Positions 8,603-17,908 of a DNA stretch of 56,309 nt are shown here, piece after piece (position 1 is the first letter of the stretch; every line of letters starts with the position of its first letter). Both the position numbers and the translations under genes were made by a program. The DNA is from an uncultured Clostridia bacterium. GTDB lineage: Bacteria; Bacillota; Clostridia; TANB77; CAG-508. The stretch is taken from the NCBI GenBank assembly GCA_934130935.1, contig CAKOYQ010000011.1, forward strand, positions 1-56,309. The letters are read 5' to 3'. The notes beneath the pieces are model-generated. The model saw only the letters and a program-made list of their open reading frames with translations, made no database searches and had not been told where the DNA came from.

Positions 8603-9487
8603 ATGTTTGAAGACATTAAAAGAAATAAAATTAAATCATGGTTTATAGTTCTACTATTTCTGGTTTTTATATCTTTAATTGTTTACTATATATGTATGGC
8701 ATTAGATTTAGGAACAATGTCAATTATTATCGCCTTAATCTTCTCTATTGCATCAACTTGGGGTTCATACTATTACAGTGATAAAATTGTACTTAGATTA
8801 AACAAAGCAAGGCCTGCAACTAAAGAAGAAAATTTAAGACTTGTAAATATTTTAGATGCCTTAGTTGTATCATCTGGTCTATCATGCACACCTAAATTAT
8901 ATATTATAGAAGATGCACAGCCAAATGCTTTTGCAACTGGAAGAAATCCTGAAAATGCAGTAATATGTGTTACAACTGGACTCTTAGATAAACTTGAATA
9001 TTATGAATTAGAAGGTGTTATTGCTCATGAAATGGCACACATTAAAAATTATGATATACGTTTATCAGCTGTAGTTTCTGTTATGGTAGGATTTGTTGTA
9101 ATGCTTTCTGATTGGTTTACAAGACTCACTTTCTGGGGTGGCACAAAAGATAAAGATAATGATAGCAGAGGAAATTCAATTTTAATGTTAGTTGGTTTTA
9201 TATTCTTAATACTATCTCCTATCTTCGGAAAACTTATGCAACTCGCTCTTTCTAGGAAAAGAGAATTTTTAGCCGATGCAACCGCAATAGAATTCACGAG
9301 AAACCCTGATGGATTAATTTCAGCATTGCAAAAAATCTCTAACGACCCAAACCAGTTAAATGTTGCTAATAATGCAACAGAAAACATGTATATTGTAAAT
9401 CCTTTTAGAGGAAAAAAATCTTCCACTTTATGGTCAACACATCCAAGCATTGAAAATAGAATTGAAGCCATAAAAAATTTAAAATAG
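8603..9487 (+). CDS. htpX: Zinc metalloprotease HtpX
   Basis: This is an M48 membrane protease of 294 residues, the usual HtpX length. It has two N-terminal membrane segments (about 15-36 and 37-56), the zinc motif HEMAH (in VIAHEMAHIKN, about residue 140) and two further membrane segments around 155-175 and 192-212. The third zinc ligand is in the segment KREFLADATAIE. It degrades misfolded membrane proteins, with the active site facing the cytoplasm. Ribosome binding site AAGGAAG lies 8 bases before the ATG. It follows lemA, a classic pairing. Confidence 0.95.
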   Translation: MFEDIKRNKIKSWFIVLLFLVFISLIVYYICMALDLGTMSIIIALIFSIASTWGSYYYSDKIVLRLNKARPATKEENLRLVNILDALVVSSGLSCTPKLYIIEDAQPNAFATGRNPENAVICVTTGLLDKLEYYELEGVIAHEMAHIKNYDIRLSAVVSVMVGFVVMLSDWFTRLTFWGGTKDKDNDSRGNSILMLVGFIFLILSPIFGKLMQLALSRKREFLADATAIEFTRNPDGLISALQKISNDPNQLNVANNATENMYIVNPFRGKKSSTLWSTHPSIENRIEAIKNLK

Positions 9488-9498
9488 AATCAAAAGTT

Positions 9499-9535
9499 AA
9501 AAGTACCAATTTAAAAAAATTTGGTACTTTTTTGT
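9499..9535 (+). terminator. Terminator after htpX
   Basis: An 11-bp stem (AAAAGTACCAA/TTGGTACTTTT) is followed by further T. It starts about 12 bases after the htpX stop. Confidence 0.85.
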
Positions 9536-9616
9536 GTCTTTATGTAATTGTTAGTCATATTATATCATAAATATATAAATTTTCATTTAGCTTATAACTT
9601 AAGGAGGATTAAAATT

Positions 9617-10171
9617 ATGTTTTTAAAATGTATCTTTTTAGCCTTATCCGCAAGTATAGATGCTTTAGGTCTTGGAATTACATATGGAATAAAAAAGACT
9701 AAAATGTCTAGACCAGGTAATATAATAATTTTTACAACATTATTTTGTCTATCTGGGCTTTCTGTATTCATAGGGCATTATATTTCTGTATTATTTTCGC
9801 CTACTGTTTCTGCAATATTAGGTTCTTCTCTTTTAATATTACTTGGAATTTACAACATTTATAAATCCCAAAATAATACTTCTACAAATTTTGATACAGA
9901 TGGTTCTAATAATATTGATGCCAAAGAAGCTTTTGTATTAGGTATAGCAGTTGCTATTGACGCCTCTTGTGTTAGCCTAGGCTCAGGAATGATTGGTATT
10001 GGTGGCTTTGTTTTGCCATTTTTAATGGCTGTTTTCCACACTTTCTTCGTAAATTGTGGAAATCTTGTTGCTAATAATATTGCCAAAAAATTTACAATTT
10101 CGTCTGAGCTACTTTCAATTCTTTCAGGCATAATTTTAATTTTTATAGGATTTGTTAGACTTTTGTCTTAG
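9617..10171 (+). CDS. YtaF/MntP-like membrane protein
   Basis: The protein has about 184 residues and six predicted membrane segments in two related halves. Each half carries an acidic membrane motif: SIDALGLGITYG near residue 14, and AIDASCVSLG near residue 112. This is the MntP cation-efflux superfamily. The first motif matches the sporulation membrane protein YtaF better than MntP. The ATG at 9617 is chosen because AAGGAGG sits 10 bases upstream; the frame continues to 9548 without a site. A cation-export role is known for MntP only, so the function here is inferred. Confidence 0.8.
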   Translation: MFLKCIFLALSASIDALGLGITYGIKKTKMSRPGNIIIFTTLFCLSGLSVFIGHYISVLFSPTVSAILGSSLLILLGIYNIYKSQNNTSTNFDTDGSNNIDAKEAFVLGIAVAIDASCVSLGSGMIGIGGFVLPFLMAVFHTFFVNCGNLVANNIAKKFTISSELLSILSGIILIFIGFVRLLS

Positions 10172-10253
10172 ATTTGAGTTCGAGATGGTATTTAATTGTT
10201 TTTGTTAGCTCTTTTTATTGATTCTGCTCGTGCTGGCATATTTAGGGCTATAT

Positions 10254-10292
10254 AAAAAGATTTAAGAATTTCTGCACAGAAATTCTTAAATC
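10254..10292 (-). terminator. Strong terminator at the end of the smc-rSAM run
   Basis: A 16-bp perfect inverted repeat (GATTTAAGAATTTCTG and its complement, 10259-10292, two-base centre) is followed on the minus strand by TTTTT (10254-10258). It lies 20 bases after the small membrane protein gene and also faces the ytaF-like gene from the other side. Confidence 0.85.
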
Positions 10293-10311
10293 CTTTCGAT
10301 TCTATAATATA

Positions 10312-10653
10312 TTATTTAAATAAATTATTTATTCCTAACACTAATACTCCTATTAAAATTACTATTACAATTACAGCAATAATAGAAATTAAAATTTTAA
10401 CTATTTTACTATCTGTACTGTTCTTTATATATTTTCTAGTTCCTGCAATAATAGTTATTATCGCTGATATAGGCAATAATATTAAAAATATTCCGTTAAT
10501 AATTTTATACTTAATGTCGTATTTAGGTTTTTCTGGACCATATAATGATGCTATATCGTTTGGTGTTAATGCATGTATTTTATTAGCAAATCCAAACAAA
10601 TAAGCTCCTATTATCGTAAAAGCTGCAACAATTTTTTTCATAATTTTTCTCAT
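10312..10653 (-). CDS. Small membrane protein beside a radical SAM enzyme
   Basis: The 113-residue protein has an N-terminal signal-like hydrophobic stretch (about 7-28), a short outside loop (ALTPNDIASLYGPEKPKYDIKYK) and two membrane helices (about 51-69 and 84-108), ending in GINNLFK. This resembles small type IV-secretion pilin-like or holin-like layouts, but no family is recognised. AAGGAGG lies 6 bases before the ATG. The gene starts 13 bases after the radical SAM gene and is its only close partner, so it may be the substrate or a co-factor of that enzyme. That link is inferred from position alone. Confidence 0.7.
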   Translation of the reverse strand: MRKIMKKIVAAFTIIGAYLFGFANKIHALTPNDIASLYGPEKPKYDIKYKIINGIFLILLPISAIITIIAGTRKYIKNSTDSKIVKILISIIAVIVIVILIGVLVLGINNLFK

Positions 10654-10666
10654 AAGCTTCCTCCTT

Positions 10667-11755
10667 TTATTTCTTATTAATCATTTTATATGTACATTTA
10701 TTTTGGCAATTATTTTTAAAATCCCATGTATGGAATGCTCCACCTAAGCAATATTCCCACTCTTTACAATTTTGACATTCATCACATTTGGTTCGTTCTT
10801 TATTTCTAAACTCTTTGTATTTATTTTCCCAAATATCTTTGAAATTATCTCTTTTTATATTTCCTTGAATAAACTTTGGTAATCTAGGAACATTAGGGCA
10901 GACAAACAAATCTCCATTATCCAAAATACTTGCAACACTTATTCCTGTTCTGCAATAAAAGAATTGTGGTCTTACTTCTTTTTCATATTCAATTCCTAAA
11001 AATCCTGGGCATCCATACTGTAAATCCATTTTTTTATTTTTCTTATTAGCTTTTATAAAATCTAATATTTTTCTTATTTCTTCTCCATTTAACAACAAGT
11101 CCTGATTTTCATTTGCTCTTCCTATAGGATCCATTGAAACTAATCTCCAAGAATCTATGCCTAAATTTAGCATTATGTTGTAAAGTTCTTCAATTTGATT
11201 AATGTTTTCTTTATGAAATACAGTTGTAACCTGAATTATTTTTAAGAAATTCGCTTTCTTAAGCTTTTTTATATTATCAATTATTATATTATATGAATTA
11301 GGTACTCCTCTAAATTTATTATGTGTTTCTTCTAATCCATCAATACTTATAGAAATACTTTCCATATTGGCTTTTCTTAATTTCTCTATATTTTCATCGT
11401 TCAATAACATTCCATTGGAAGTCATTCCCCATCTAAATCCAAGTTCATTTGTAGCATATTCCATAACCTCACATAGGTCTTTCCTCATTAAAGGCTCTCC
11501 ACCAGTTACATCAATCCATATCTTAGTAGCATCCATATCTTGTGAAATTTGTTTAAATGCTTTTTTTATCTCTTCTGTCGTTAACTCTCCTTCATATTTT
11601 CTTTTTTCCGCACTACTTCCACAATGTTTACATTTGGCGTTACATGTTAGTGTACACTCCCAAAATAAATCAATAAGCTTATGTTCTTGTAGTTGCTTTT
11701 CTTTATACTTTTTATATATTTCTAATTCTCCTAGTTTATATATTTGTTTTAACAT
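10667..11755 (-). CDS. Radical SAM/SPASM enzyme
   Basis: The 362-residue protein has the radical SAM cluster motif C38-x3-C42-x2-C45 (TCNAKCKHC), a GGEP SAM-binding motif (VTGGEPLM, about residue 84) and a C-terminal SPASM domain with many cysteines (CDECQNCKEWEYC, CLGG, NNCQNKC) for auxiliary iron-sulfur clusters. Such enzymes usually modify peptides or mature cofactors. The start LFWECTLTCNAKCKHCG resembles the rSAM/SPASM group paired with lipoproteins (TIGR04133-like), which is a tentative call. It begins 10 bases after smc, with GGGGAG 5 bases before the ATG, and is followed by a small membrane protein. Confidence 0.88.
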   Translation of the reverse strand: MLKQIYKLGELEIYKKYKEKQLQEHKLIDLFWECTLTCNAKCKHCGSSAEKRKYEGELTTEEIKKAFKQISQDMDATKIWIDVTGGEPLMRKDLCEVMEYATNELGFRWGMTSNGMLLNDENIEKLRKANMESISISIDGLEETHNKFRGVPNSYNIIIDNIKKLKKANFLKIIQVTTVFHKENINQIEELYNIMLNLGIDSWRLVSMDPIGRANENQDLLLNGEEIRKILDFIKANKKNKKMDLQYGCPGFLGIEYEKEVRPQFFYCRTGISVASILDNGDLFVCPNVPRLPKFIQGNIKRDNFKDIWENKYKEFRNKERTKCDECQNCKEWEYCLGGAFHTWDFKNNCQNKCTYKMINKK

Positions 11756-11765
11756 TTCTTCTCCC

Positions 11766-14700
11766 CTATTTCAATTTCATAGAAAGCATTTTAGAAATGC
11801 CTTTTTCTTCCATAGTTACACCATAAACAGTATCAGCCACTTCCATAGTGCCTTTTCTATGAGTAATAACCAAGAACTGTGTATCTTTAGCAAATTTCTT
11901 TAAATACTCTGCATATCTGTAAACATTAACATCATCAAGAGCAGCCTCAATTTCGTCAAGTACACAAAAAGGTGCAGGATTAATTCTTAAAATTGCGAAT
12001 AATAAAGCTATAGCTGTAAAAGCCTTTTCCCCACCAGAAAGCAATGTCATATTTTGGAGTTTTTTTCCTGGTGGTTGAACAGTAATATCAATTCCACATT
12101 CAAGGATATTTGCTTCATCTGTTAAAATCACTTCTGCCATACCTCCACCAAACAATTCTTTAAATACCTCTCCAAAATTTTTATTAATAACCTCAAACTT
12201 TTCTCTAAATTGTTTTTTCATAGTTTCAGTCATATCTTGAATTACATTTCTCAATTTTGCCATTGTATCATCTAAATCAAGTCTTTGTTCACACATAAAG
12301 TCATATCTGTCTTTTAATTTTTTATATTCTTCTATAGAATCTACATTTACACTACCAAGTTCTTTAATATCTGTTCTTAACACATTTACTCTTCTTTGTG
12401 TTAATGATACATTTTCAGGTTTTGGATAACTTCCAGCATTATTAGGTGTAAGCTCATATTCTTCCCACATTTTATTAATAATATCTGTAATGTCCTCTTC
12501 TATCTTTGTTTTCTTAACTTCAAGTTTTGTAATTTGTGCTTTTAAATCTTCAATTATCTTAAATTGATCTGTTTGCTCATCTTCTTTTTGGTTTAATTTT
12601 TTATTCTTTTCTATTCGCTCCAATTTCAACTTTTCAACTGTATTACCACTATTAGAAACTTTTGACTTTACTTTTTCTATTTCTTGTTTTGTATTTTCTA
12701 TTTCTGTCTTTAAAGTTTCATTTTCTTTATTAGCATTTTCAATTTGGATTTTTTTGCTTTCCTTATTCTTTGTATGTGTTTCAATTTCCTTTTCTATCAT
12801 TTCTGTTATTTCCTGAATTGAAACTTCACTTTCATTAAATGAAGATACTGATATTTTCAAATTTGTAATATCAAAATTCAAGTCATCAATATATTTTTGA
12901 CTATCTTTATTAGCATTTGAAAATTCATCAATTATTTTTTGATCTTCTTCATTTTGCTTATTCATATCTTCTATTTGTTTTTCATTGCATTGTTTTGCTT
13001 TTATAATTTCTTTTTTTGTTTCTTCTGTTTTAATGTTTTCTTGTTTTAGTTTTTCAATTCTTTTTTGAATTTGTTCTATATTTTCATCTATTGAAACCAC
13101 TCTTTGTTTTTCCGTTGCATACGTTATATTTATTTCTTGTAATTGTTTTTCTAAAGCTTGTACTTCTTCTATAATATCTTCAGATGAATTCATATACTCT
13201 TCTTTATCTTTTTCTGATTTTTGAATTTTTTCTTTTAGTTTTTTTAGTTCTTTTTCAAGTGCTTCTATTTCTCTGCTTCTTCCTAAAATATTTATCGTCT
13301 TTTTGCTTACAGAACCACCTGTAATAGCTCCTGATGGATTTATTACATCTCCCTCTGTTGTTATTATTCTAAATGAATAATTATTTTCTTTTGCTAAATT
13401 TATTGCATTTTGCATATTGTCTACTACAACAGTTCTTCCAAGTAAGTTTAAAATAATTTGTTCATACTTTTTATCAAATTTTACTAAGTCTGATGCAATT
13501 CCTATTACTCCTATTCTCTTTCCTTTAATACTCTCAATTTTTCTTCCTTTTACTGCTGTAATTGGTAAAAATGAGGCTCTTCCTAAATTATTTTTCTTTA
13601 AATGTTCTACTAATTTTTTTGCATCCTCTTCTGTGTCTGTAACTATGTTTTGCAAACTCGCGCCTAAACACATTTCTATTGCTGTTTCATATTCGCTTGG
13701 TACTGAAATTATATTTGCTAATACTCCATGCATTCCTTTTCCAAGTTCTTTGATTTTTTCGCAGTCCAATAATAGTGATTTTACACTTTTGATATATCCT
13801 TCTTTTTCTTTTTCTGTTTCTATTAAGAAATTATATCTTGATTGCTTCATTCTCATTTCATTTGTATTATTAATTATTTGCAAATCATATTCTTTTATTT
13901 TATTGTTTATTTCTTGTTTTTTATTATCTATTTCATCTATCGCTTTTAATATTTTATTTCTTTCAGTTTCTATTTGATTAAAGCTTTTAGCAATATCTTC
14001 TCTTTTCATTCTTATTCTATCAAGTTCTAATACTTGGTTATCAATTTCTTGCCCAATCTGTCTTTGCCTTTTTTGAGCATTTTCTATATTAGCTGTTTGT
14101 GTACTCATTTGTGATTGTAATTCATATTTTTTATCTGTATTTTCTTCTACTTGTTTTTTTAGTTTTTCTATTTCAATTTCTTTACTACTTAATTTTTCTG
14201 TTATCCTTTTTAGTTCATCTTCTTTTGCTTTTAACTCATCTTCAAATTTCTCTTTATTCTGTTTTAAATTATCTTTTTTAGATTGTTTTTGTTGTATTTC
14301 TTGTTTTAAATTCTCAATTTTTTCTTCTAACTCTACTATTTCGTCTTGATACAATTTTGCATTTTCTATATTATTTAAAATTTTAGTTTCTGCAACATTT
14401 ATATTTGAGTTTAATTTTTCTATCTCTTTTTCACTTTCAAATCCAATATTCTGCATATTTTCTATTTTAATAGTAATCTCATCTATGCTATCTTTTAACT
14501 CTTCTTTTAAGATTTTAAGCTTTTCTAATTTACCCTCTTCTTGGTTTAATGTTGAATTCATTATTTCTTCATCTTCTGTAAATTGTTGTAAAGCTTTTTT
14601 TAATTTTTCTATATTATATAAAAATAAACCTACTTCTATATTCTTCAACTCTTCCTTTAGGTTTAGATATTTCTTGGCCTTTTCTGATTGTTGTTGCAAA

Positions 14701-15311
14701 GGCTCTAAATTTCCTTCTATTTCTATTAATATATCATTTATTCTCAATAAATTCAGTCTTGTTTGCTCTAATTTTTTTTCAGTTTCTTCTTTTCTTGCTC
14801 TATATTTTACAATTCCCGCTGCTTCCTCGAATATATGTCTTCTATCTTCTGATTTATTACTTAATATTTCGTCAATTTTTCCCTGACCAATTATAGAATA
14901 TCCATCTCTTCCTATTCCTGTATCCATAAATAATTCTACAATATCTTTTAGTCTACATTGAACCTTATTTATATAATAACCTGTCTCTCCGCTTCTATAT
15001 ATCTTTCTAGTTATAGTAACTTCTGAATATTCTATCGGTAGTGCTCCATCTGAATTATCAAATACCAATGATGCTTCTGCAAAACCTAATGACTTTCTAT
15101 TTTGTGTTCCTGCAAATATTATATCTTGTGTCTTAGCACCTCTAAGTGATTTTATACTTTGTTCTCCAAGTATCCACCTTATGGCATCTGATATATTACT
15201 TTTCCCTGAGCCATTTGGTCCTATTACACTTGTAATTCCAGGCATAAATTCTAATACTGTTTTATCTGCAAATGATTTAAATCCTTGCATTTCTAATCTT
15301 TTTACATACAT
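11766..15311 (-). CDS. smc: Chromosome segregation protein SMC
   Basis: The 1181-residue condensin core ATPase has a normal bacterial SMC length. The head has Walker A GPNGSGKSN (about 31) and the QGKIDE Q-loop region. Two very long coiled coils flank a hinge (about 515-650, GVLANIISVPSEYETAIEMC to GGSVSKK). The C-terminal head has the signature LLSGGEKA and the Walker B CVLDEIEAALDD. Start at 15311 is chosen because AGAAGGTG lies 6 bases upstream; the longer frame begins with that GTG. Gene rnc, often upstream of smc, is absent here; a two-component system sits there instead. Confidence 0.97.
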   Translation of the reverse strand: MYVKRLEMQGFKSFADKTVLEFMPGITSVIGPNGSGKSNISDAIRWILGEQSIKSLRGAKTQDIIFAGTQNRKSLGFAEASLVFDNSDGALPIEYSEVTITRKIYRSGETGYYINKVQCRLKDIVELFMDTGIGRDGYSIIGQGKIDEILSNKSEDRRHIFEEAAGIVKYRARKEETEKKLEQTRLNLLRINDILIEIEGNLEPLQQQSEKAKKYLNLKEELKNIEVGLFLYNIEKLKKALQQFTEDEEIMNSTLNQEEGKLEKLKILKEELKDSIDEITIKIENMQNIGFESEKEIEKLNSNINVAETKILNNIENAKLYQDEIVELEEKIENLKQEIQQKQSKKDNLKQNKEKFEDELKAKEDELKRITEKLSSKEIEIEKLKKQVEENTDKKYELQSQMSTQTANIENAQKRQRQIGQEIDNQVLELDRIRMKREDIAKSFNQIETERNKILKAIDEIDNKKQEINNKIKEYDLQIINNTNEMRMKQSRYNFLIETEKEKEGYIKSVKSLLLDCEKIKELGKGMHGVLANIISVPSEYETAIEMCLGASLQNIVTDTEEDAKKLVEHLKKNNLGRASFLPITAVKGRKIESIKGKRIGVIGIASDLVKFDKKYEQIILNLLGRTVVVDNMQNAINLAKENNYSFRIITTEGDVINPSGAITGGSVSKKTINILGRSREIEALEKELKKLKEKIQKSEKDKEEYMNSSEDIIEEVQALEKQLQEINITYATEKQRVVSIDENIEQIQKRIEKLKQENIKTEETKKEIIKAKQCNEKQIEDMNKQNEEDQKIIDEFSNANKDSQKYIDDLNFDITNLKISVSSFNESEVSIQEITEMIEKEIETHTKNKESKKIQIENANKENETLKTEIENTKQEIEKVKSKVSNSGNTVEKLKLERIEKNKKLNQKEDEQTDQFKIIEDLKAQITKLEVKKTKIEEDITDIINKMWEEYELTPNNAGSYPKPENVSLTQRRVNVLRTDIKELGSVNVDSIEEYKKLKDRYDFMCEQRLDLDDTMAKLRNVIQDMTETMKKQFREKFEVINKNFGEVFKELFGGGMAEVILTDEANILECGIDITVQPPGKKLQNMTLLSGGEKAFTAIALLFAILRINPAPFCVLDEIEAALDDVNVYRYAEYLKKFAKDTQFLVITHRKGTMEVADTVYGVTMEEKGISKMLSMKLK

Positions 15312-15341
15312 GCTTTTCACCTTCTTGTTCTTTCTCGTTAT

Positions 15342-15370
15342 ATTTTATCGTAAAATGCCAAAAATAGCAA
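15342..15370 (-). promoter_or_regulatory. Possible promoter of smc
   Basis: On the minus strand TTGCTA (15365-15370), a 17-bp spacer and TAAAAT (15342-15347) lie 31 bases before the smc start. The -35 overlaps the arm of the upstream terminator hairpin. Confidence 0.35.
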
Positions 15371-15387
15371 GGGAGACTTGCTATTTT
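15356..15387 (-). terminator. Terminator after the two-component operon
   Basis: A 10-bp stem (AAAATAGCAA at 15361-15370, TTGCTATTTT at 15378-15387) with a 7-base loop is followed on the minus strand by a short T run. It lies about 50 bases after the kinase stop and separates it from smc. Confidence 0.6.
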
Positions 15388-15436
15388 CTTAAAATTTGGT
15401 TATTTGAATATATCTAAATATTTTAAATTTTTTTCA

Positions 15437-16939
15437 CTATATTGCAAGATCAATTTCAAAGAAAAATTCTACACCATTATATTTATTCTCAACGCCATAA
15501 TCATTACCATAATTATTCATAATAGCTCTAACAATAGACAATCCAATTCCACTTCCTCCATCATCTCTATTACGAGCCTCATCAGCCTTAAAGAATCTAT
15601 TCCAAATACGAGACAAGTTTTCTTTAGAAATATTCTCACCTGTATTAAATAAAGTAACTCTAACTTTGCTTTTATCTGAAATAACTTTGTTAGTTATTTT
15701 TATATATTTTTCTCCGTCAACATCTTTCACATGTTTAATAGCATTAGTCAAGTAATTAGTAATGATCTGACTAATAAACATATCATCTGCAAACACATCT
15801 ATAACATCTTCTGTTTCAAATTCAACCTGTGTACCTTTTTCATCAAGCATAACTTGTGATGTACGAACAATTTCTTTCTCAAGTTCAACAATATTAAAAG
15901 TCCTATTATTAAATTCCCTTTTTTCATATTCAAGTTTAGTCAACTCTATTAGTTGTCTTACCATTTTATCCATTTTATTAGTTTCATCTAATATTACTTC
16001 TGCATAAAATTTTCTATTCTCTGGATCTGTATTAACATTTTCAAGCAGTCCTTCACTATATCCCTGTATTAATGCAATAGGTGTTTTCAGTTCATGTGAA
16101 ACATCTGATATAAAGCTTTTTCTCATTTCATCAATTTTAGATTTTTTTTCTATATCCCTCTCCAGTTCTATATTAGTATTTCTTAGCTGATTAATCGTAC
16201 TTTCTAATTTATCAGACATCTGGTTAATACTTTCTCCAAGTTCATCTATTTCGTCATCTTCATCTTTAACAACATATTTATGGCTAAAATCTAAATTTGC
16301 CATCCTTTTTGCAATATTATTTAATTCTGATATTGGACTACTAAAGGTTTTGGATATGTATATAATTGCAATACCTCCAATTATTATTACTATACCTGCT
16401 ATTAAATATAAAAATCTATTTGATATACGTACACTCTCTTGAATTGATGAAATTGGTATTCTAATATAAACTCCATACCCATTATCTAATTTTCCTGATA
16501 ATAATATATAGTTTGATCTTGTTTCAGTATCTTTAATATTTCTTATTTCCAATTTGTCATTTTCTTCTAATACATTAGACTTTTGCTTTCTGTTCATTCC
16601 CCAAAAATCTATAATTACTCTTACATTTGATAAGAAATCTTTATTAGATAAATAAACCGCAACATCATCTTGGTCTTTTATGATAATATCAAAATTATTC
16701 TTTATAGATGTTTTATCAAGTTCTTCTTCTAAATCAGTTATATCAGTCTTTCCATTATAATATGAATTTATTAAACCATATACTGATTTTAACTGGTTAC
16801 TTTTTGTGTATTGATAATATTTTTCAAGTACAAAACTATTTACTAATATTAAGAATAGAATTATTGATAATACTACAATACATAATGTAAAAAACAATTT
16901 CCCTCTTACTGTTTTTATTTGCTTCATTATCTTACTCAC
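15437..16939 (-). CDS. Membrane sensor histidine kinase with HAMP domain
   Basis: The 500-residue protein has two membrane segments (about 13-35 and 178-200) framing a roughly 140-residue outside sensor. A HAMP domain (SPISELNNIAKRMANLDF) follows, then a HisKA domain with the phospho-acceptor H in DVSHELKTP and a HATPase domain with N-box NYLTNAIKH and G-box GGSGIGLSIV. It is the partner of the response regulator whose stop lies 10 bases upstream. The stimulus is unknown; the architecture resembles ResE/CssS-type kinases. The pair stands alone, with no obvious target gene next to it. Confidence 0.93.
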   Translation of the reverse strand: MSKIMKQIKTVRGKLFFTLCIVVLSIILFLILVNSFVLEKYYQYTKSNQLKSVYGLINSYYNGKTDITDLEEELDKTSIKNNFDIIIKDQDDVAVYLSNKDFLSNVRVIIDFWGMNRKQKSNVLEENDKLEIRNIKDTETRSNYILLSGKLDNGYGVYIRIPISSIQESVRISNRFLYLIAGIVIIIGGIAIIYISKTFSSPISELNNIAKRMANLDFSHKYVVKDEDDEIDELGESINQMSDKLESTINQLRNTNIELERDIEKKSKIDEMRKSFISDVSHELKTPIALIQGYSEGLLENVNTDPENRKFYAEVILDETNKMDKMVRQLIELTKLEYEKREFNNRTFNIVELEKEIVRTSQVMLDEKGTQVEFETEDVIDVFADDMFISQIITNYLTNAIKHVKDVDGEKYIKITNKVISDKSKVRVTLFNTGENISKENLSRIWNRFFKADEARNRDDGGSGIGLSIVRAIMNNYGNDYGVENKYNGVEFFFEIDLAI

Positions 16940-16949
16940 AACAATTTCC

Positions 16950-17630
16950 TCACTTCTTAATTTCGAATTTATATCCTATTCCTCTTATTGTTTCAATGTA
17001 TTTACCTTTTTTACCCAATTTATGTCTTATTTTTTTTATATGGCTATCTATTGTTCTGGAATCTCCATAATAATCGTAATTCCATACATTATTCAAAATT
17101 TTATCTCTTGATAGTGCAATATTTTCATTATCTAATAAATACTTTAAAAGTTCGTATTCTCTTAAACTTAAATCTATGGGCTTCCCATCTACTTTTACTG
17201 TCCTTCCTTCTTGATCTATTATTATTCCATCATAATCTTTTACTTCTTTAGTATCTCCGTATACTCTCTTTAATATTGACTCTACTCTCGCTACTAATAT
17301 TTTAGGACTAAATGGTTTAGATATATATTCATCTACACCAAGTTCAAATCCAAATAATTCATCTTGTTCTTCTCCTCTTGCTGTTAACATTATTACAGGC
17401 ACATTTGACTCTTGTCTTATCTTTCTTAATACTGACCATCCATCAAGTTTTGGCATCATAACATCTAATAATATTAATTTTATTTTATTTCTATTTTCTT
17501 CAAATATTTCTACTGCTTTTTCTCCATCTTCCGCTTCTAATATTTGATACCCTTTTACTGACAAAAAGTCTTTTAATAACTTTCTCATTCTTGATTCATC
17601 ATCTACTACTAAAATATATGTTCCTTCCAT
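16950..17630 (-). CDS. OmpR-family response regulator
   Basis: The 226-residue protein has a receiver domain with the acidic pair VVDDE, the phospho-site D in LILLDVMMPKLDGW (about residue 55) and the K of EYISKPF. A winged-helix domain follows (LSLREYELLKYLL and a recognition helix in DSRTIDSHIKKIRHKLG). The protein starts with the ATG at 17630, preceded by GGGAGG. It is the first gene of a two-gene operon with the HAMP kinase. The upstream 17.63-17.8 kb region holds a TATAAT but no clear -35. Confidence 0.95.
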   Translation of the reverse strand: MEGTYILVVDDESRMRKLLKDFLSVKGYQILEAEDGEKAVEIFEENRNKIKLILLDVMMPKLDGWSVLRKIRQESNVPVIMLTARGEEQDELFGFELGVDEYISKPFSPKILVARVESILKRVYGDTKEVKDYDGIIIDQEGRTVKVDGKPIDLSLREYELLKYLLDNENIALSRDKILNNVWNYDYYGDSRTIDSHIKKIRHKLGKKGKYIETIRGIGYKFEIKK

Positions 17631-17799
17631 CTATTTTTCCTCCCAAAAAGACCACTCTGATATCTTTCATGGCTTTTATTATATGCTTATATTATACACA
17701 CACTATATGTCTTTTTTGTGAAATTTTTTTTATTTAATAGAAAAATCTTTATAATTATATCATAGATTTTTAATATTGGGCTTAAAATAGACAAATTCC

Positions 17800-17828
17800 T
17801 TGAAAAAAATGACAAATTATGGTATAAT
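17800..17828 (+). promoter_or_regulatory. Promoter of the 17909 gene
   Basis: TTGAAA (17800-17805), a 17-bp spacer and a perfect TATAAT (17823-17828) point toward the plus-strand gene. The transcript would start near 17835 and include a short leader frame at 17850-17876. Confidence 0.75.
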
Positions 17829-17849
17829 AATGCGAATAACGGAGGAAAT

Positions 17850-17876
17850 ATGAAAAAAGAGAAAAACATGAATTAG
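17850..17876 (+). CDS. Possible 8-codon leader peptide
   Basis: GGAGG followed by a 4-base spacer and ATG opens a frame for the peptide MKKEKNMN, which ends in TAG at 17876. It lies just after the promoter and 32 bases before the real gene. It may be a chance frame, the decayed start of another gene, or a translated leader. There is no attenuator hairpin nearby that would support a control role. Confidence 0.2.
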   Translation: MKKEKNMN

Positions 17877-17908
17877 AAAGAACGCATCACAAAAAGGAAG
17901 GGAGTAGT

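Noticed and set aside
13417..13977. Long plus-strand open frame opposite smc
   Set aside because: It is the shadow of the SMC coiled-coil codons, with no start signal and low-complexity content.
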